Below, one piece after another: positions 40,190-48,375 of a stretch of 64,000 bases of DNA (its first letter is position 1; every line of letters begins with the position of its first letter). The position numbers were made by a program, and so were the translations under genes. The stretch lies in contig NZ_CP020083.1 in assembly GCF_003431825.1 (NCBI RefSeq), forward strand, positions 1,054,001 through 1,118,000. The letters are read 5' to 3'. The notes below the pieces were generated by a model, which was not told where the DNA came from, ran no database searches, and saw only the letters and a program-made list of their open reading frames with translations. This stretch comes from Blastomonas fulva (lineage in GTDB: Bacteria > Pseudomonadota > Alphaproteobacteria > Sphingomonadales > Sphingomonadaceae).

Positions 40190-41902
40190 ATGACTGACAG
40201 CGCCCTCCCCGCCTCGCCCGGGTCCGTATCGAGCGACCAGCCGATCTGGACAACGCATTACAACCACCCTTGCGCGTGGGACCAGCACTTCCCGCCGCTG
40301 TCGCTGCCCGAGATGCTGTTCCGCTCGGCCGAGCGCAAGGGAACGGCGCCTTTGCTCGATTTCATGGGCCGCAAGTACAGCTATGCCGAAACCGCACAGG
40401 GCGCGCGCCGGGTGGCCAAGGGGCTGCAGGCGATGGGCGTGGGCAAGGGCGACCGCATCGGGCTGTTCCTGCCCAACGTGCCGCATTATGTCGCGGCCTA
40501 TTATGGCGCGATGGCGGCAGGAGCGACGGTGGTCAATTTCTCGCCGCTCTATACCGTGGACGAGCTGGCGCATCAGGTCGCCGACAGCGGTACGACAATC
40601 CTGTTCACATTGTCCGCAACAGCCTTGCTGCCCACCGCGCTCAAGGTGCTGGACCAGTCGGGGCTGGAGCGGCTGGTTGTGGGCTCGGTCGCAGGCGCGC
40701 TGCCGGCGGGCAAGGCGCTGTTCTACCGGTTGTTCAAGGGCAAGGAGACCGCCGAGCGGCCCGACGACCCGCGCATCACCAGTTTCTCGTCGCTGATCGA
40801 CAATGACGGGGCGTATGCCCCGGTGCCGATCGACGCGACAACCGACATCGCGCTGTTCCAGTACACCGGCGGCACCACCGGCACCCCCAAGGGCGCGATG
40901 CTCAGCCACCAGAACCTCTCGGCCAATGCCCGGCAGGTCAATGCGATCGATCCGCGCAAGGACGACGCCGACGACCGCATCCTGGGCGTGCTGCCGTTCT
41001 TCCACGTCTTTGCCAACACCTGCGTGCTCAACCGCACCGTGCTGAACGGCGGCGAGATCGTGATGCTGCCGCGCTTCGAGGCGGTGGCGGCGCTGAAGGC
41101 GATCACCCGCACCAAGGTTACCGCGCTCCCCGGGGTGCCGACCATGTACCAGGCGCTGCTCGACAACCCCCAGATCGCGAAAACCGATTTCGCGTCCTTG
41201 CGCGCCTGCATCTCGGGCGGCGCACCGCTCGCGGCAGAGGTCAAGGCGCGGTTCGAGGAGGTCACCGGCGCGAATGTGGTCGAAGGCTATGGCCTCACCG
41301 AAAGCAGCGGCGTGGTCTCGACCAACCCCTATGAAGGGCTCAACAAGCCCGGCACCATCGGCCAGCCGCTGCCCGGCACGATCGTGCGGCTGGTCGACAA
41401 GGAAGACCCCACGAAGCAGGTCGCCCCGGGCGAGCCGGGCGAGATCATCTTTGCTGGACCCCAGGTGATGCGCGGTTACTGGAACCGGCCCGATGCGGAT
41501 GCCGAGGTGTTCATCGGCGAATTCCTGCGCACCGGCGATGTTGGGCAGATCGACGAGGACGGCTATATCCGCATCGTCGACCGCATCAAGGACATGATCG
41601 CAGTGGGCGGGTTCAAGGTGTTCCCAAGCCAGATCGAGGAGGTGCTGTATCGGCACCCTGCGGTCAAGGAGGCGCTGGTGATCGGAATCCCCGATCCCTA
41701 TCGCGGCGAGAGCCCCAAGGCGTTCGTCGCGCTGCAGGACGAGGCCGAGGTCGATGGCCCGGCGCTGATGGCATGGCTGAACCCGCAGCTGGGCAAGCAC
41801 GAGCGCGTCGCCGCGGTCGATGTCCGCGATGCACTGCCCAAGACGCTGATCGGCAAGCTGGACCGCAAGGAACTGCGCCGGGCCGAGGGAATCACCGCCT
41901 GA
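40190..41902 (+). CDS. Long-chain fatty acid-CoA ligase (AMP-binding)
   Basis: 570 residues. ATP/AMP signature FQYTGGTTGTPKGAMLSH (about residue 223), A5 motif VEGYGLTESSGVVSTNP, A7 FLRTGDVGQIDEDGYIRIVDRIKDMI and the A10 catalytic lysine in PKTLIGKLDRKELRR. The opening WTTHYNHPCAWDQHFPPLSLPEML is shared with alphaproteobacterial FadD-like enzymes. It activates a fatty acid to acyl-CoA for oxidation or lipid synthesis. It is divergent from trmB; ATG 40190 was chosen as the first methionine of the conserved domain. Chain length preference unknown. Confidence 0.92.
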   Translation: MTDSALPASPGSVSSDQPIWTTHYNHPCAWDQHFPPLSLPEMLFRSAERKGTAPLLDFMGRKYSYAETAQGARRVAKGLQAMGVGKGDRIGLFLPNVPHYVAAYYGAMAAGATVVNFSPLYTVDELAHQVADSGTTILFTLSATALLPTALKVLDQSGLERLVVGSVAGALPAGKALFYRLFKGKETAERPDDPRITSFSSLIDNDGAYAPVPIDATTDIALFQYTGGTTGTPKGAMLSHQNLSANARQVNAIDPRKDDADDRILGVLPFFHVFANTCVLNRTVLNGGEIVMLPRFEAVAALKAITRTKVTALPGVPTMYQALLDNPQIAKTDFASLRACISGGAPLAAEVKARFEEVTGANVVEGYGLTESSGVVSTNPYEGLNKPGTIGQPLPGTIVRLVDKEDPTKQVAPGEPGEIIFAGPQVMRGYWNRPDADAEVFIGEFLRTGDVGQIDEDGYIRIVDRIKDMIAVGGFKVFPSQIEEVLYRHPAVKEALVIGIPDPYRGESPKAFVALQDEAEVDGPALMAWLNPQLGKHERVAAVDVRDALPKTLIGKLDRKELRRAEGITA

Positions 41903-42000
41903 TCGCCCGGACGGCGGTCAGGTTAACGCCCCTTGCCAAGCTGTCATGTGAGTGACACACTCATTCTGGTGCAGATTTTCAGACTCTGCCCGAGGCAGTC

Positions 42001-42411
42001 ATGGGGGACATGATGACCAATGCTATCGAAAGGCGGTTCGAGGCCGCGCGCTACAATTCCACGCACGTCAAACCCGTCACGCCCGAGACGGTATGGGAGC
42101 GACGGATCAGCAACCATGTGGCCTATGCGCTGCTCGCCTATACCGGCCTGCAGATCTTCGTGGTGATGGGGGCGATCAAGGGCGAGGGCATGTCGATCCT
42201 GCCCTATCTGGGTCTGGTTGTGCTGGTCGGCCTTGTCATTCCGCTGTGCCGACGGATGGAAAAGCGCTGGCAGACGCTGTCGCGCAGCGATGCGTCCGAA
42301 GCCACGCTGACTGCGGCCTTCCGCAGCGACCGGCTGGGCATCTGGCTGTTCGCGATCGGCTTTCCCTTTGCCTTTGTGGCACTGGTCAAGGGCCTTGCGG
42401 CGCTGTTCTGA
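42001..42411 (+). CDS. Membrane protein with three helices, unknown function
   Basis: 136 residues with helices near 39-55 (NHVAYALLAYTGLQIFVVMG), 66-83 (ILPYLGLVVLVGLVIPLC) and 113-136 (LGIWLFAIGFPFAFVALVKGLAALF), joined by charged loops. No family recognised. Three ATGs lie close together (42001, 42010, 42013); GAGG before the first and GGGGGAC before the others make the choice uncertain. Next gene is pmbA 50 bp downstream, same strand, but no functional link is evident. Confidence 0.7.
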   Translation: MGDMMTNAIERRFEAARYNSTHVKPVTPETVWERRISNHVAYALLAYTGLQIFVVMGAIKGEGMSILPYLGLVVLVGLVIPLCRRMEKRWQTLSRSDASEATLTAAFRSDRLGIWLFAIGFPFAFVALVKGLAALF

Positions 42412-42461
42412 ACCGCGCCGGTTCGATTGACCAACGTACACCGGCAGCTTAAACGCTGCTG

Positions 42462-43808
42462 ATGCAAACCCCCGAACAAGCCAGGGATCTGGCGCACGAT
42501 CTGGTGTCCCGCGCGCTAGCCGCCGGAGCCAGCGCGGCCGACGCCGTCTTCGCCTGCGATGCCTCCACCGACGTACAGATCCGCCTGGGGGCGCTGGAAG
42601 ACGTCCAGCGGTCCGAAAGCGCCGCGATCGGCCTGCGGGTGTTCGATGGCAAGCGCTCCGCCAGTGTTTCGGGCGCGGATGTCACGGCTGCGGGCCTTGC
42701 GACATTGGCCGAGCGCGCGGTGGCCATGGCGCGGCTGGCGCCCGAGGACGCCTATGCCGGGCTGGCGCCTGGAGAGCTGCTGGCACGCGGGCCGCTTCCC
42801 GCGCTCGATCTGGACGATGAGCAGGACCCCGACCCTGCGCTGCTGCGCGATCTGGCCGAGCGCTGCGAGGCGGCGGCGCGCGCCGTCCCTGGCGTCACCA
42901 ATTCGGAAGGCGGATCGGCAGGCGCGGTGCGCTCGGTCATGGCGCTCGCCACCAGCCACGGCTTTGTCGGCAGCTATGGCGGCAGCCGTTATGGCATAGG
43001 CGCCAGCGTGCTGGCCGGCGCGGAAGGCGCGATGGAGCGCGATTCGGCATCGCACACGGTGCGGTTCCTGAGCGATCTGGAATCGCCCGAGGCCATCGGC
43101 CGCCGCGCGGGCGAGCGTGCGGTGGCGCGGCTGGGCGCGGGCAAGATCAGCAGCGGACCGATGCCGGTGGTGTTCGACCGCCGCGCGGGCGGATCGCTGA
43201 TCGGATCGCTGATCGGCGCGATCTCGGGCAGTGCGATCGCGCGCAAGACCAGCTTCCTGCTCGACAAGCGCGGCAAGGCGATCTTCGACAGCGCGGTGAC
43301 CATCCTGGACGATCCCCACCGGGTGCGCGGGCTGCGCTCGCGCAGCTTTGATGGCGAAGGCCTGCCCACCCGGCCCTGGCGCGTGATCGACCAGGGCGTG
43401 CTAACCGGATGGATGATGGACAGCGCCGCTGCCCGCCAGCTCGGCGAAGCGCCCACCGGCCATGCCGCGCGCGGGATCAGCGGCGCGCCCGCCACCGGAG
43501 CCAGCAACCTGCATATGGAAGCAGGGCAAGACAGCCCGGAGGCGCTGATGACGGGGATCGCAACCGGCATCTATGTCACCGAACTGATCGGCATGGGGGT
43601 CAACGGCGTCACCGGCGATTACAGCCGCGGCGCGAGCGGTTTCATCATCCGCGATGGCCAGCTTGCCGAGCCTGTCAGCGAGATCACCATCGCGGGCAAT
43701 CTGATCGACATGTTTGCAGCGCTGGTGCCCGCAGACGATCTCGAATTCCGCTACGCGGTCAATGTGCCGACGCTGCGGATCGACGGCATGGTCGTGGCGA
43801 GCAGCTGA
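42462..43808 (+). CDS. pmbA: TldE/PmbA subunit of the TldD-TldE protease
   Basis: 448 residues, family U62. TldE-type opening (ARDLAHDLVSRALAAGASAADAVFACDASTDVQIRLGALEDVQRSESAAIGLRVFDGKRSA) and the late block FLLDKRGKAIFDSAVTILDDPHRVRGLRSRSFDGEGLPTRPWRVIDQGVLTGWMMD...ATGASNLHMEAG. The HExxxH zinc motif that marks catalytic TldD is absent, as expected for the TldE/PmbA partner. Together the pair degrades unfolded peptides and matures some RiPPs and CcdA. A tldD gene is not in the window. Confidence 0.92.
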   Translation: MQTPEQARDLAHDLVSRALAAGASAADAVFACDASTDVQIRLGALEDVQRSESAAIGLRVFDGKRSASVSGADVTAAGLATLAERAVAMARLAPEDAYAGLAPGELLARGPLPALDLDDEQDPDPALLRDLAERCEAAARAVPGVTNSEGGSAGAVRSVMALATSHGFVGSYGGSRYGIGASVLAGAEGAMERDSASHTVRFLSDLESPEAIGRRAGERAVARLGAGKISSGPMPVVFDRRAGGSLIGSLIGAISGSAIARKTSFLLDKRGKAIFDSAVTILDDPHRVRGLRSRSFDGEGLPTRPWRVIDQGVLTGWMMDSAAARQLGEAPTGHAARGISGAPATGASNLHMEAGQDSPEALMTGIATGIYVTELIGMGVNGVTGDYSRGASGFIIRDGQLAEPVSEITIAGNLIDMFAALVPADDLEFRYAVNVPTLRIDGMVVASS

Positions 43809-43811
43809 GCG

Positions 43812-45281
43812 ATGGCGGGGCGGATCACAACAGGGCTGATGCTGGCCGCCAGCCTGGCGCTGGCATCCTGCGGAGGGTGGAGCGACAAGGGCCAGCCGCC
43901 GCGCACCGACGATCGTATCGTGGTGCAGCCGCAGCCGTCTTTGGTCACGGTGCCGGTGGAGGCCGAGCTCGGCGATCTGGCCCGCGCGATGGAACGCAAC
44001 GTTCCGCGCCAGCTGTGGCGGATCAACCAGCGGGACCAGATCTGCGTCGCCAGCAAGGGGGTCGATCTGGGGATCGCCACGGTCAAGACACCCAAGATCA
44101 AGTGCAACATCGTCGGCGAGGTTACCCGCGGATCGATCCGTGTCGGCGGATCGGGCAAGGAGCTGCGCTTTTCCTTCCCGCTCACCGCGGTCATTCGTGC
44201 CGAGGACATCGGCGGGATCCTCAAGCGCGAGACCGCCACCGCCAAGGCGATGGCGCATGCCGTGGTCCGGCTGGAGCTTGAGAAGGACTGGACCCCGCGC
44301 GGCACCGTCAAGCTGAGCTATGACTGGCTGACCGAGCCGCATGTCGATTTCATGGGGCAGAAGATCAGGCTCACCGAACCTGCCGAGCGCGAGCTGGCGC
44401 CGATCATCGCGAAGCTGGAGCGCGAGCTGCCCGGCGAGCTGGGCAAGATCGGCATCCGCCGTCAGATCGGCCAGGCCTGGGCGAGCGCGTTCACCTCGGT
44501 GGTGCTCAACGAGCGCAATCCGCCGGTGTGGATGCGGATCACCCCGCGCGAGCTGCAATATGGCGGCTATGAGGTCGCCAACGGCCGGCTGCGGCTGCGG
44601 CTGGGGATGCGCGCGCTCACCGAAACCTATGTCGGCAAGCGTCCGAGGCCCCGCCCTGCGACCGCGCTGCCGCCGATGGTGCCGCTCGCGGGCACACCGG
44701 GCGAGCTTGCCTTCTTCCTGCCGGTGTTCGCCGAATATGGCGAGCTCGAGCCGGTGCTGATCCGCGCGCTGCGCAAGCGATCAAGGCGCCCGTTCATGGT
44801 GCCAGGGCTCGAGCCGGTCGATGCGACGTTCAAGGCGGCGACGATCTATGGCACCACCGGCGGGCGGATCGCGGTGGGGCTCACTTTCACCGCGCACGAA
44901 CGCGGCAGCAGGACCCCGACATCGGGAACGGTTTGGATGACCGGCAAGCCGGCCAACGCCGAGGATTCGCGCCGTGTGGGCTTCACCGATTTCGGCGTCA
45001 CCGGCACCACCGACATGACCGGGGGCGACCTGATCCTCGACATGATGAACGCGCCCGGCGTCGCGCCGATGATCGCCGAGCTGCTCGCACAGAATTTCGA
45101 GCGCGATTATGCCGAGCTGCTGGGCAAGGTCGACCAGGCGATCGCCGCCAAGCGCAGCGGCGACATCGTCATCCACGCCGATCTGAAACGCGCGCGCACC
45201 GGGCAGCTTCAGGCCGCGGGCGCAGGGCTGTACCTGCCGGTCTGGGCCAGCGGCACCGCGAGCGTGACGATCGCGCCCTGA
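43812..45281 (+). CDS. DUF4403 family lipoprotein
   Basis: 489 residues with lipobox LASC (signal GLMLAASLALASCGG) and two similar lipid-binding-like halves: VPVEAELGDLARAMERNVPRQLWR...VGGSGKELRFSFPLTAVIRAEDI, and a second TTGGRIAVGLTFTAHERGSRTPTSGTVWMTGKPANAEDSRRVGFTDFGVTGTTD followed by LLAQNFERDYAELLGKVDQAIAAKRSGDIVIHADLKRARTGQLQAAGAGLYLPVWASGTASV. Function of DUF4403 is unknown; the layout suggests an outer-membrane-associated lipid-handling protein. It begins 3 bp after pmbA, so it is probably cotranscribed. Confidence 0.85.
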   Translation: MAGRITTGLMLAASLALASCGGWSDKGQPPRTDDRIVVQPQPSLVTVPVEAELGDLARAMERNVPRQLWRINQRDQICVASKGVDLGIATVKTPKIKCNIVGEVTRGSIRVGGSGKELRFSFPLTAVIRAEDIGGILKRETATAKAMAHAVVRLELEKDWTPRGTVKLSYDWLTEPHVDFMGQKIRLTEPAERELAPIIAKLERELPGELGKIGIRRQIGQAWASAFTSVVLNERNPPVWMRITPRELQYGGYEVANGRLRLRLGMRALTETYVGKRPRPRPATALPPMVPLAGTPGELAFFLPVFAEYGELEPVLIRALRKRSRRPFMVPGLEPVDATFKAATIYGTTGGRIAVGLTFTAHERGSRTPTSGTVWMTGKPANAEDSRRVGFTDFGVTGTTDMTGGDLILDMMNAPGVAPMIAELLAQNFERDYAELLGKVDQAIAAKRSGDIVIHADLKRARTGQLQAAGAGLYLPVWASGTASVTIAP

Positions 45282-45288
45282 GGCCCGG

Positions 45289-46140
45289 TCAGCGCGTCAG
45301 GCGCGCGGCGTGCCAGCGCAGATGGTCTTCCATGAAGGTCGAGATGAAATAGTAACTGTGATCATAGCCCGGCTGCATCCGCAGCGTGAGATCGATCCCG
45401 GCCTTTGCGCACGCCTCGGCCAGCAATTGCGGCTTGAGCTGTTCGGCCAGGAAATTGTCGGCCTCGCCCTGATCTACCAGAAGTTCAGGCACTCGCGCGC
45501 CATCCTCGATCAGCGCAACCGCATCGTGCGCGCGCCACGCCGCGCGATCGTCGCCCAGATAGCCGCCCAGCGCCTTCTGGCCCCAGAGCACCTGCGAGGG
45601 CGCGACGATCGGCGCGAACGCCGAGATCGCCTTGAACCGTTCGGGCAAGGTCAGGCCGATGGTCAGCGCACCATGGCCGCCCATCGAATGGCCCATGATC
45701 GACTGGCGCGTCATGTCCGCGGGGAAGCAGTCGCCGATGATCGCGGGCAGCTCCTCGGTAACATAGCTCCACATCCGGTAATGCTGCGCAAAGGGCTCCT
45801 GGGTCGCATCGACATAAAAGCCTGCGCCCAGCCCGAAATCATACGCGCCGTCCGCATCATCGGGGACATCTTCGCCCCGCGGGCTGGTGTCGGGCGCGAC
45901 GAAGATCAGCCCGAGCTCGGCGCAGGCGCGGCGGAACTCGCCCTTTTCGGTGACGTTGGCCTGGGTGCAGGTGAGACCCGAGAGATACCACACCACCGGC
46001 AGCATCGCGCCCTCGGCATGATCGGGCACGAACACCGAGAAGGTCATGTCGGTGCCGGTGACCTCCGAGGCATGGCGCAGCACCGCCTGCTCGCCGCCGA
46101 AGCTGCGGACGCTGGAGACGGTTTCGACCGCGACCGGCAT
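45289..46140 (-). CDS. fghA: S-formylglutathione hydrolase
   Basis: 283-residue alpha/beta hydrolase (esterase D family) that hydrolyses S-formylglutathione to formate and glutathione, step two of glutathione-dependent formaldehyde oxidation. Nucleophile elbow GHSMGGHG (about residue 150), acid region LLVDQGEADNFL and histidine in PGYDHSYYFISTFMEDHLRWHA. WYLSGLTCTQANVTEKGEFRR is highly characteristic. The ATG overlaps the dehydrogenase stop (TGATG). Reading further upstream in this frame only enters the antisense of the neighbour. Confidence 0.95.
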   Translation of the reverse strand: MPVAVETVSSVRSFGGEQAVLRHASEVTGTDMTFSVFVPDHAEGAMLPVVWYLSGLTCTQANVTEKGEFRRACAELGLIFVAPDTSPRGEDVPDDADGAYDFGLGAGFYVDATQEPFAQHYRMWSYVTEELPAIIGDCFPADMTRQSIMGHSMGGHGALTIGLTLPERFKAISAFAPIVAPSQVLWGQKALGGYLGDDRAAWRAHDAVALIEDGARVPELLVDQGEADNFLAEQLKPQLLAEACAKAGIDLTLRMQPGYDHSYYFISTFMEDHLRWHAARLTR

Positions 46141-47252
46141 CAGTAGACCACCACCGAGCGGATCGACTTGCCTTCGTGCATCAGGTCGAACGCGGTGTTG
46201 ATCTCTTCCAGCCCCATGACATGGGTGATCATCGAATCGATCTCGATCTTGCCGGTCATGTACATGTCGACGATCTCGGGCACGTCGGTGCGACCCTTGG
46301 CGCCGCCGAACGCGGTACCGCGCCAGTTGCGCCCGGTGACCAATTGGAACGGACGGGTGCTGATTTCCTTGCCCGCCTCGGCCACGCCGATGATGATCGA
46401 GGTGCCCCAGCCGCGATGGCACGCCTCGAGCGCGGTGCGCATCACCTCGGTGTTGCCGGTGGCATCGAAGGTGTAGTCCGCGCCGCCATCGGTCATCGCC
46501 ACGATCCTGGCGACGGTGTCCTCGCGGCTCATGCCACGCGTGTTGAGGAAGTCGGTCATGCCGAACTTGCGGCCCCATTCCTCGCGATCGGGGTTGAGAT
46601 CGACCCCGATGATCTTGTTCGCGCCTGCAAGCTTGGCCCCCTGCAGCACGTTGAGGCCGATGCCGCCCAGGCCGAAGACCACGACATTGTCGCCCGGCTG
46701 GACCTTGGCGGTCTTGGTCACCGCGCCCACCCCGGTGGTGACGCCGCAGCCGATATAGCAGGCGCTCTGGAAGGGCGCGTCCTGGCGGATCTTGGCGACC
46801 GCGATCTCGGGCAGCACCGTGAAGTTGCTGAAGGTCGAGCAGCCCATGTAATGATAGATCCGCTGACCCTTGTAGCTGAAGCGCGTGGTGCCATCGGGCA
46901 TCAGCCCCTTGCCCTGCGTCGCGCGGATCGCGGTGCACAGGTTGGACTTGCCCGACAGGCAGGTTTTGCACTTGCCGCATTCGGGCGTGTACAGCGGGAT
47001 GACGTGATCGCCAGGCTTGACCGAGGTCACGCCGGCGCCGATCTCGAGCACGATGCCCGCGCCTTCATGGCCCAGCACGCTGGGGAAAATCCCTTCCGAA
47101 TCGAAACCTTCGAGCGTGTAGGCATCGGTGTGGCAGATGCCGGTTGCCATGATCTCGACCAGAACCTCGCCTTCTTTGGGGCCTTCCAGATCGAGTTCGA
47201 CGATTTCGAGCGGCTTCTTCGCTTCAAAGGCAACGGCGGCGCGGGTCTTCAT
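46140..47252 (-). CDS. frmA: S-(hydroxymethyl)glutathione dehydrogenase (class III alcohol dehydrogenase)
   Basis: 370 residues. Zinc-dependent oxidation of S-hydroxymethylglutathione to S-formylglutathione with NAD; also reduces S-nitrosoglutathione. Catalytic zinc ligands in [15 protein letters not shown] and LGHEGAGIV, structural zinc cysteines in [20 protein letters not shown] fold [30 protein letters not shown] 47250-47252 ([21 protein letters not shown]) is the conserved start. Transcribed away from a lysR gene with a dyad between them; the pair with fghA forms a detoxification operon. Confidence 0.96.
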   Translation of the reverse strand: MKTRAAVAFEAKKPLEIVELDLEGPKEGEVLVEIMATGICHTDAYTLEGFDSEGIFPSVLGHEGAGIVLEIGAGVTSVKPGDHVIPLYTPECGKCKTCLSGKSNLCTAIRATQGKGLMPDGTTRFSYKGQRIYHYMGCSTFSNFTVLPEIAVAKIRQDAPFQSACYIGCGVTTGVGAVTKTAKVQPGDNVVVFGLGGIGLNVLQGAKLAGANKIIGVDLNPDREEWGRKFGMTDFLNTRGMSREDTVARIVAMTDGGADYTFDATGNTEVMRTALEACHRGWGTSIIIGVAEAGKEISTRPFQLVTGRNWRGTAFGGAKGRTDVPEIVDMYMTGKIEIDSMITHVMGLEEINTAFDLMHEGKSIRSVVVY

Positions 47253-47307
47253 GGGGCGAGGCTTTCCTGGCAGCGTGAGGGGTGACGGCATCCCCTATCA
47301 TTGCCCC

Positions 47308-47325
47308 GCATATGCGTTAATATGC
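47308..47325. promoter_or_regulatory. Perfect dyad between frmA and lysR
   Basis: GCATAT-N6-ATATGC in the divergent gap, 56 bp from the frmA ATG and 37 bp from the lysR ATG; likely binding site of the adjacent LysR regulator or a shared promoter element. Confidence 0.5.
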
Positions 47326-47361
47326 TAATTGATAAATAGACTATGGCAGAGGTGGGATAAT

Positions 47362-48237
47362 ATGTCGCAATGGGACGGCATCGACGAGTTCATCGCGGTT
47401 GCCACCACCCGCTCGTTCACGCGCGCCGCCAAGGCGATCGGCATGTCGCCCACCCATGTCAGCCGCGCGATCAGGACGCTCGAGCAAAGGGTGCAGGCGC
47501 AGCTGTTCCACCGCACCACCCGCACCGTGCGGCTGACCGACACCGGGCGCGTGCTGTTCGAACGCTGCGAACGGATCGCGCAGGAACGCGACGAGGCGAT
47601 CGCGCTGATCAGCCAGCAGGGCGAGCCGCAGGGCGAATTGCGCGTGACCTGTTCGACCGCGCTGGGCGAGCGCTTCGTCGCCCCCATCCTGCGCCGCTTC
47701 GCGATGCCGCACCCCAGGCTCAGCATCTCGATCGACCTCACCAACCGCGTGGTCGACCTGCTCGCCGAAGGCTATGATCTGGCGGTGCGCACCGGCCACG
47801 CCGCCGACCCCCGGCTGATCAGCACCCAGGTCGCCTCGCGCACGCTCTATACCTGCGCCGCGCCCGAATATCTGGCGCGCGCCGGGACCCCGCGCGAGGT
47901 CGGCGATCTCGAGCGACACGAATGCATCATCGGCACCAGCGCGGCCTGGCAGTTCCGCAAGGCGGGCGCAGAGCTGATCCACACGCCGCACGGCCGCTTT
48001 CGCTGCAACAGCGGCCATGCGGTGATGGAAGCGTGCCTTGCCGGAATGGGGATCTGCCAGCTGCCCGATTTCTACATCCTGCCGCATCTGCGCGACGGAT
48101 CGGTGGCGCTGGTGCTGCAGGACTTTCAGCCCGATGACGAGCCGGTCTGGGCGGTCTATCCCCAGCGGCACCATCTGCTGCCCAAGATCAGCCGCGCGGT
48201 CGAATGCCTGCAGCGCGAGCTTTCGGCAGCGGTATAG
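47362..48237 (+). CDS. LysR-family regulator divergent from formaldehyde genes
   Basis: 291 residues. HTH WDGIDEFIAVATTRSFTRAAKAIGMSPTHVSRAIRTLEQRVQAQLFHRTTRTVRLTDTGRVLFERC, the AaeR/DsdC-like subgroup. The effector domain begins GELRVTCSTALGERFVAPILRRFAMPHPRLSISIDLTNRVVDLLAEGYDLAVRTG. ATG 47362 (MSQWDGIDEF) is preceded by GAGGTGGGA. It likely controls the divergent frmA-fghA operon through the intervening dyad, as LysR-linked frmA loci in sphingomonads suggest. This is inference. Confidence 0.9.
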   Translation: MSQWDGIDEFIAVATTRSFTRAAKAIGMSPTHVSRAIRTLEQRVQAQLFHRTTRTVRLTDTGRVLFERCERIAQERDEAIALISQQGEPQGELRVTCSTALGERFVAPILRRFAMPHPRLSISIDLTNRVVDLLAEGYDLAVRTGHAADPRLISTQVASRTLYTCAAPEYLARAGTPREVGDLERHECIIGTSAAWQFRKAGAELIHTPHGRFRCNSGHAVMEACLAGMGICQLPDFYILPHLRDGSVALVLQDFQPDDEPVWAVYPQRHHLLPKISRAVECLQRELSAAV

Positions 48238-48375
48238 CGGGGATGCAGCGCGGTTGCGCCGCAAATGCGACCCGCAACGCCCGACAACTCGACCGCCATG
48301 CTGGCTTTGCCGCGAGCGCGGCCTATATACACGCACAACCGGAGGCAACCAGCCGCCGGACGACCGGACAGGGAC

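Noticed and set aside
46141..46980. Upstream extension of the S-formylglutathione hydrolase frame
   Set aside because: It is an out-of-frame reading of frmA on the same strand; the hydrolase starts at 46140 where its ATG overlaps the frmA stop.
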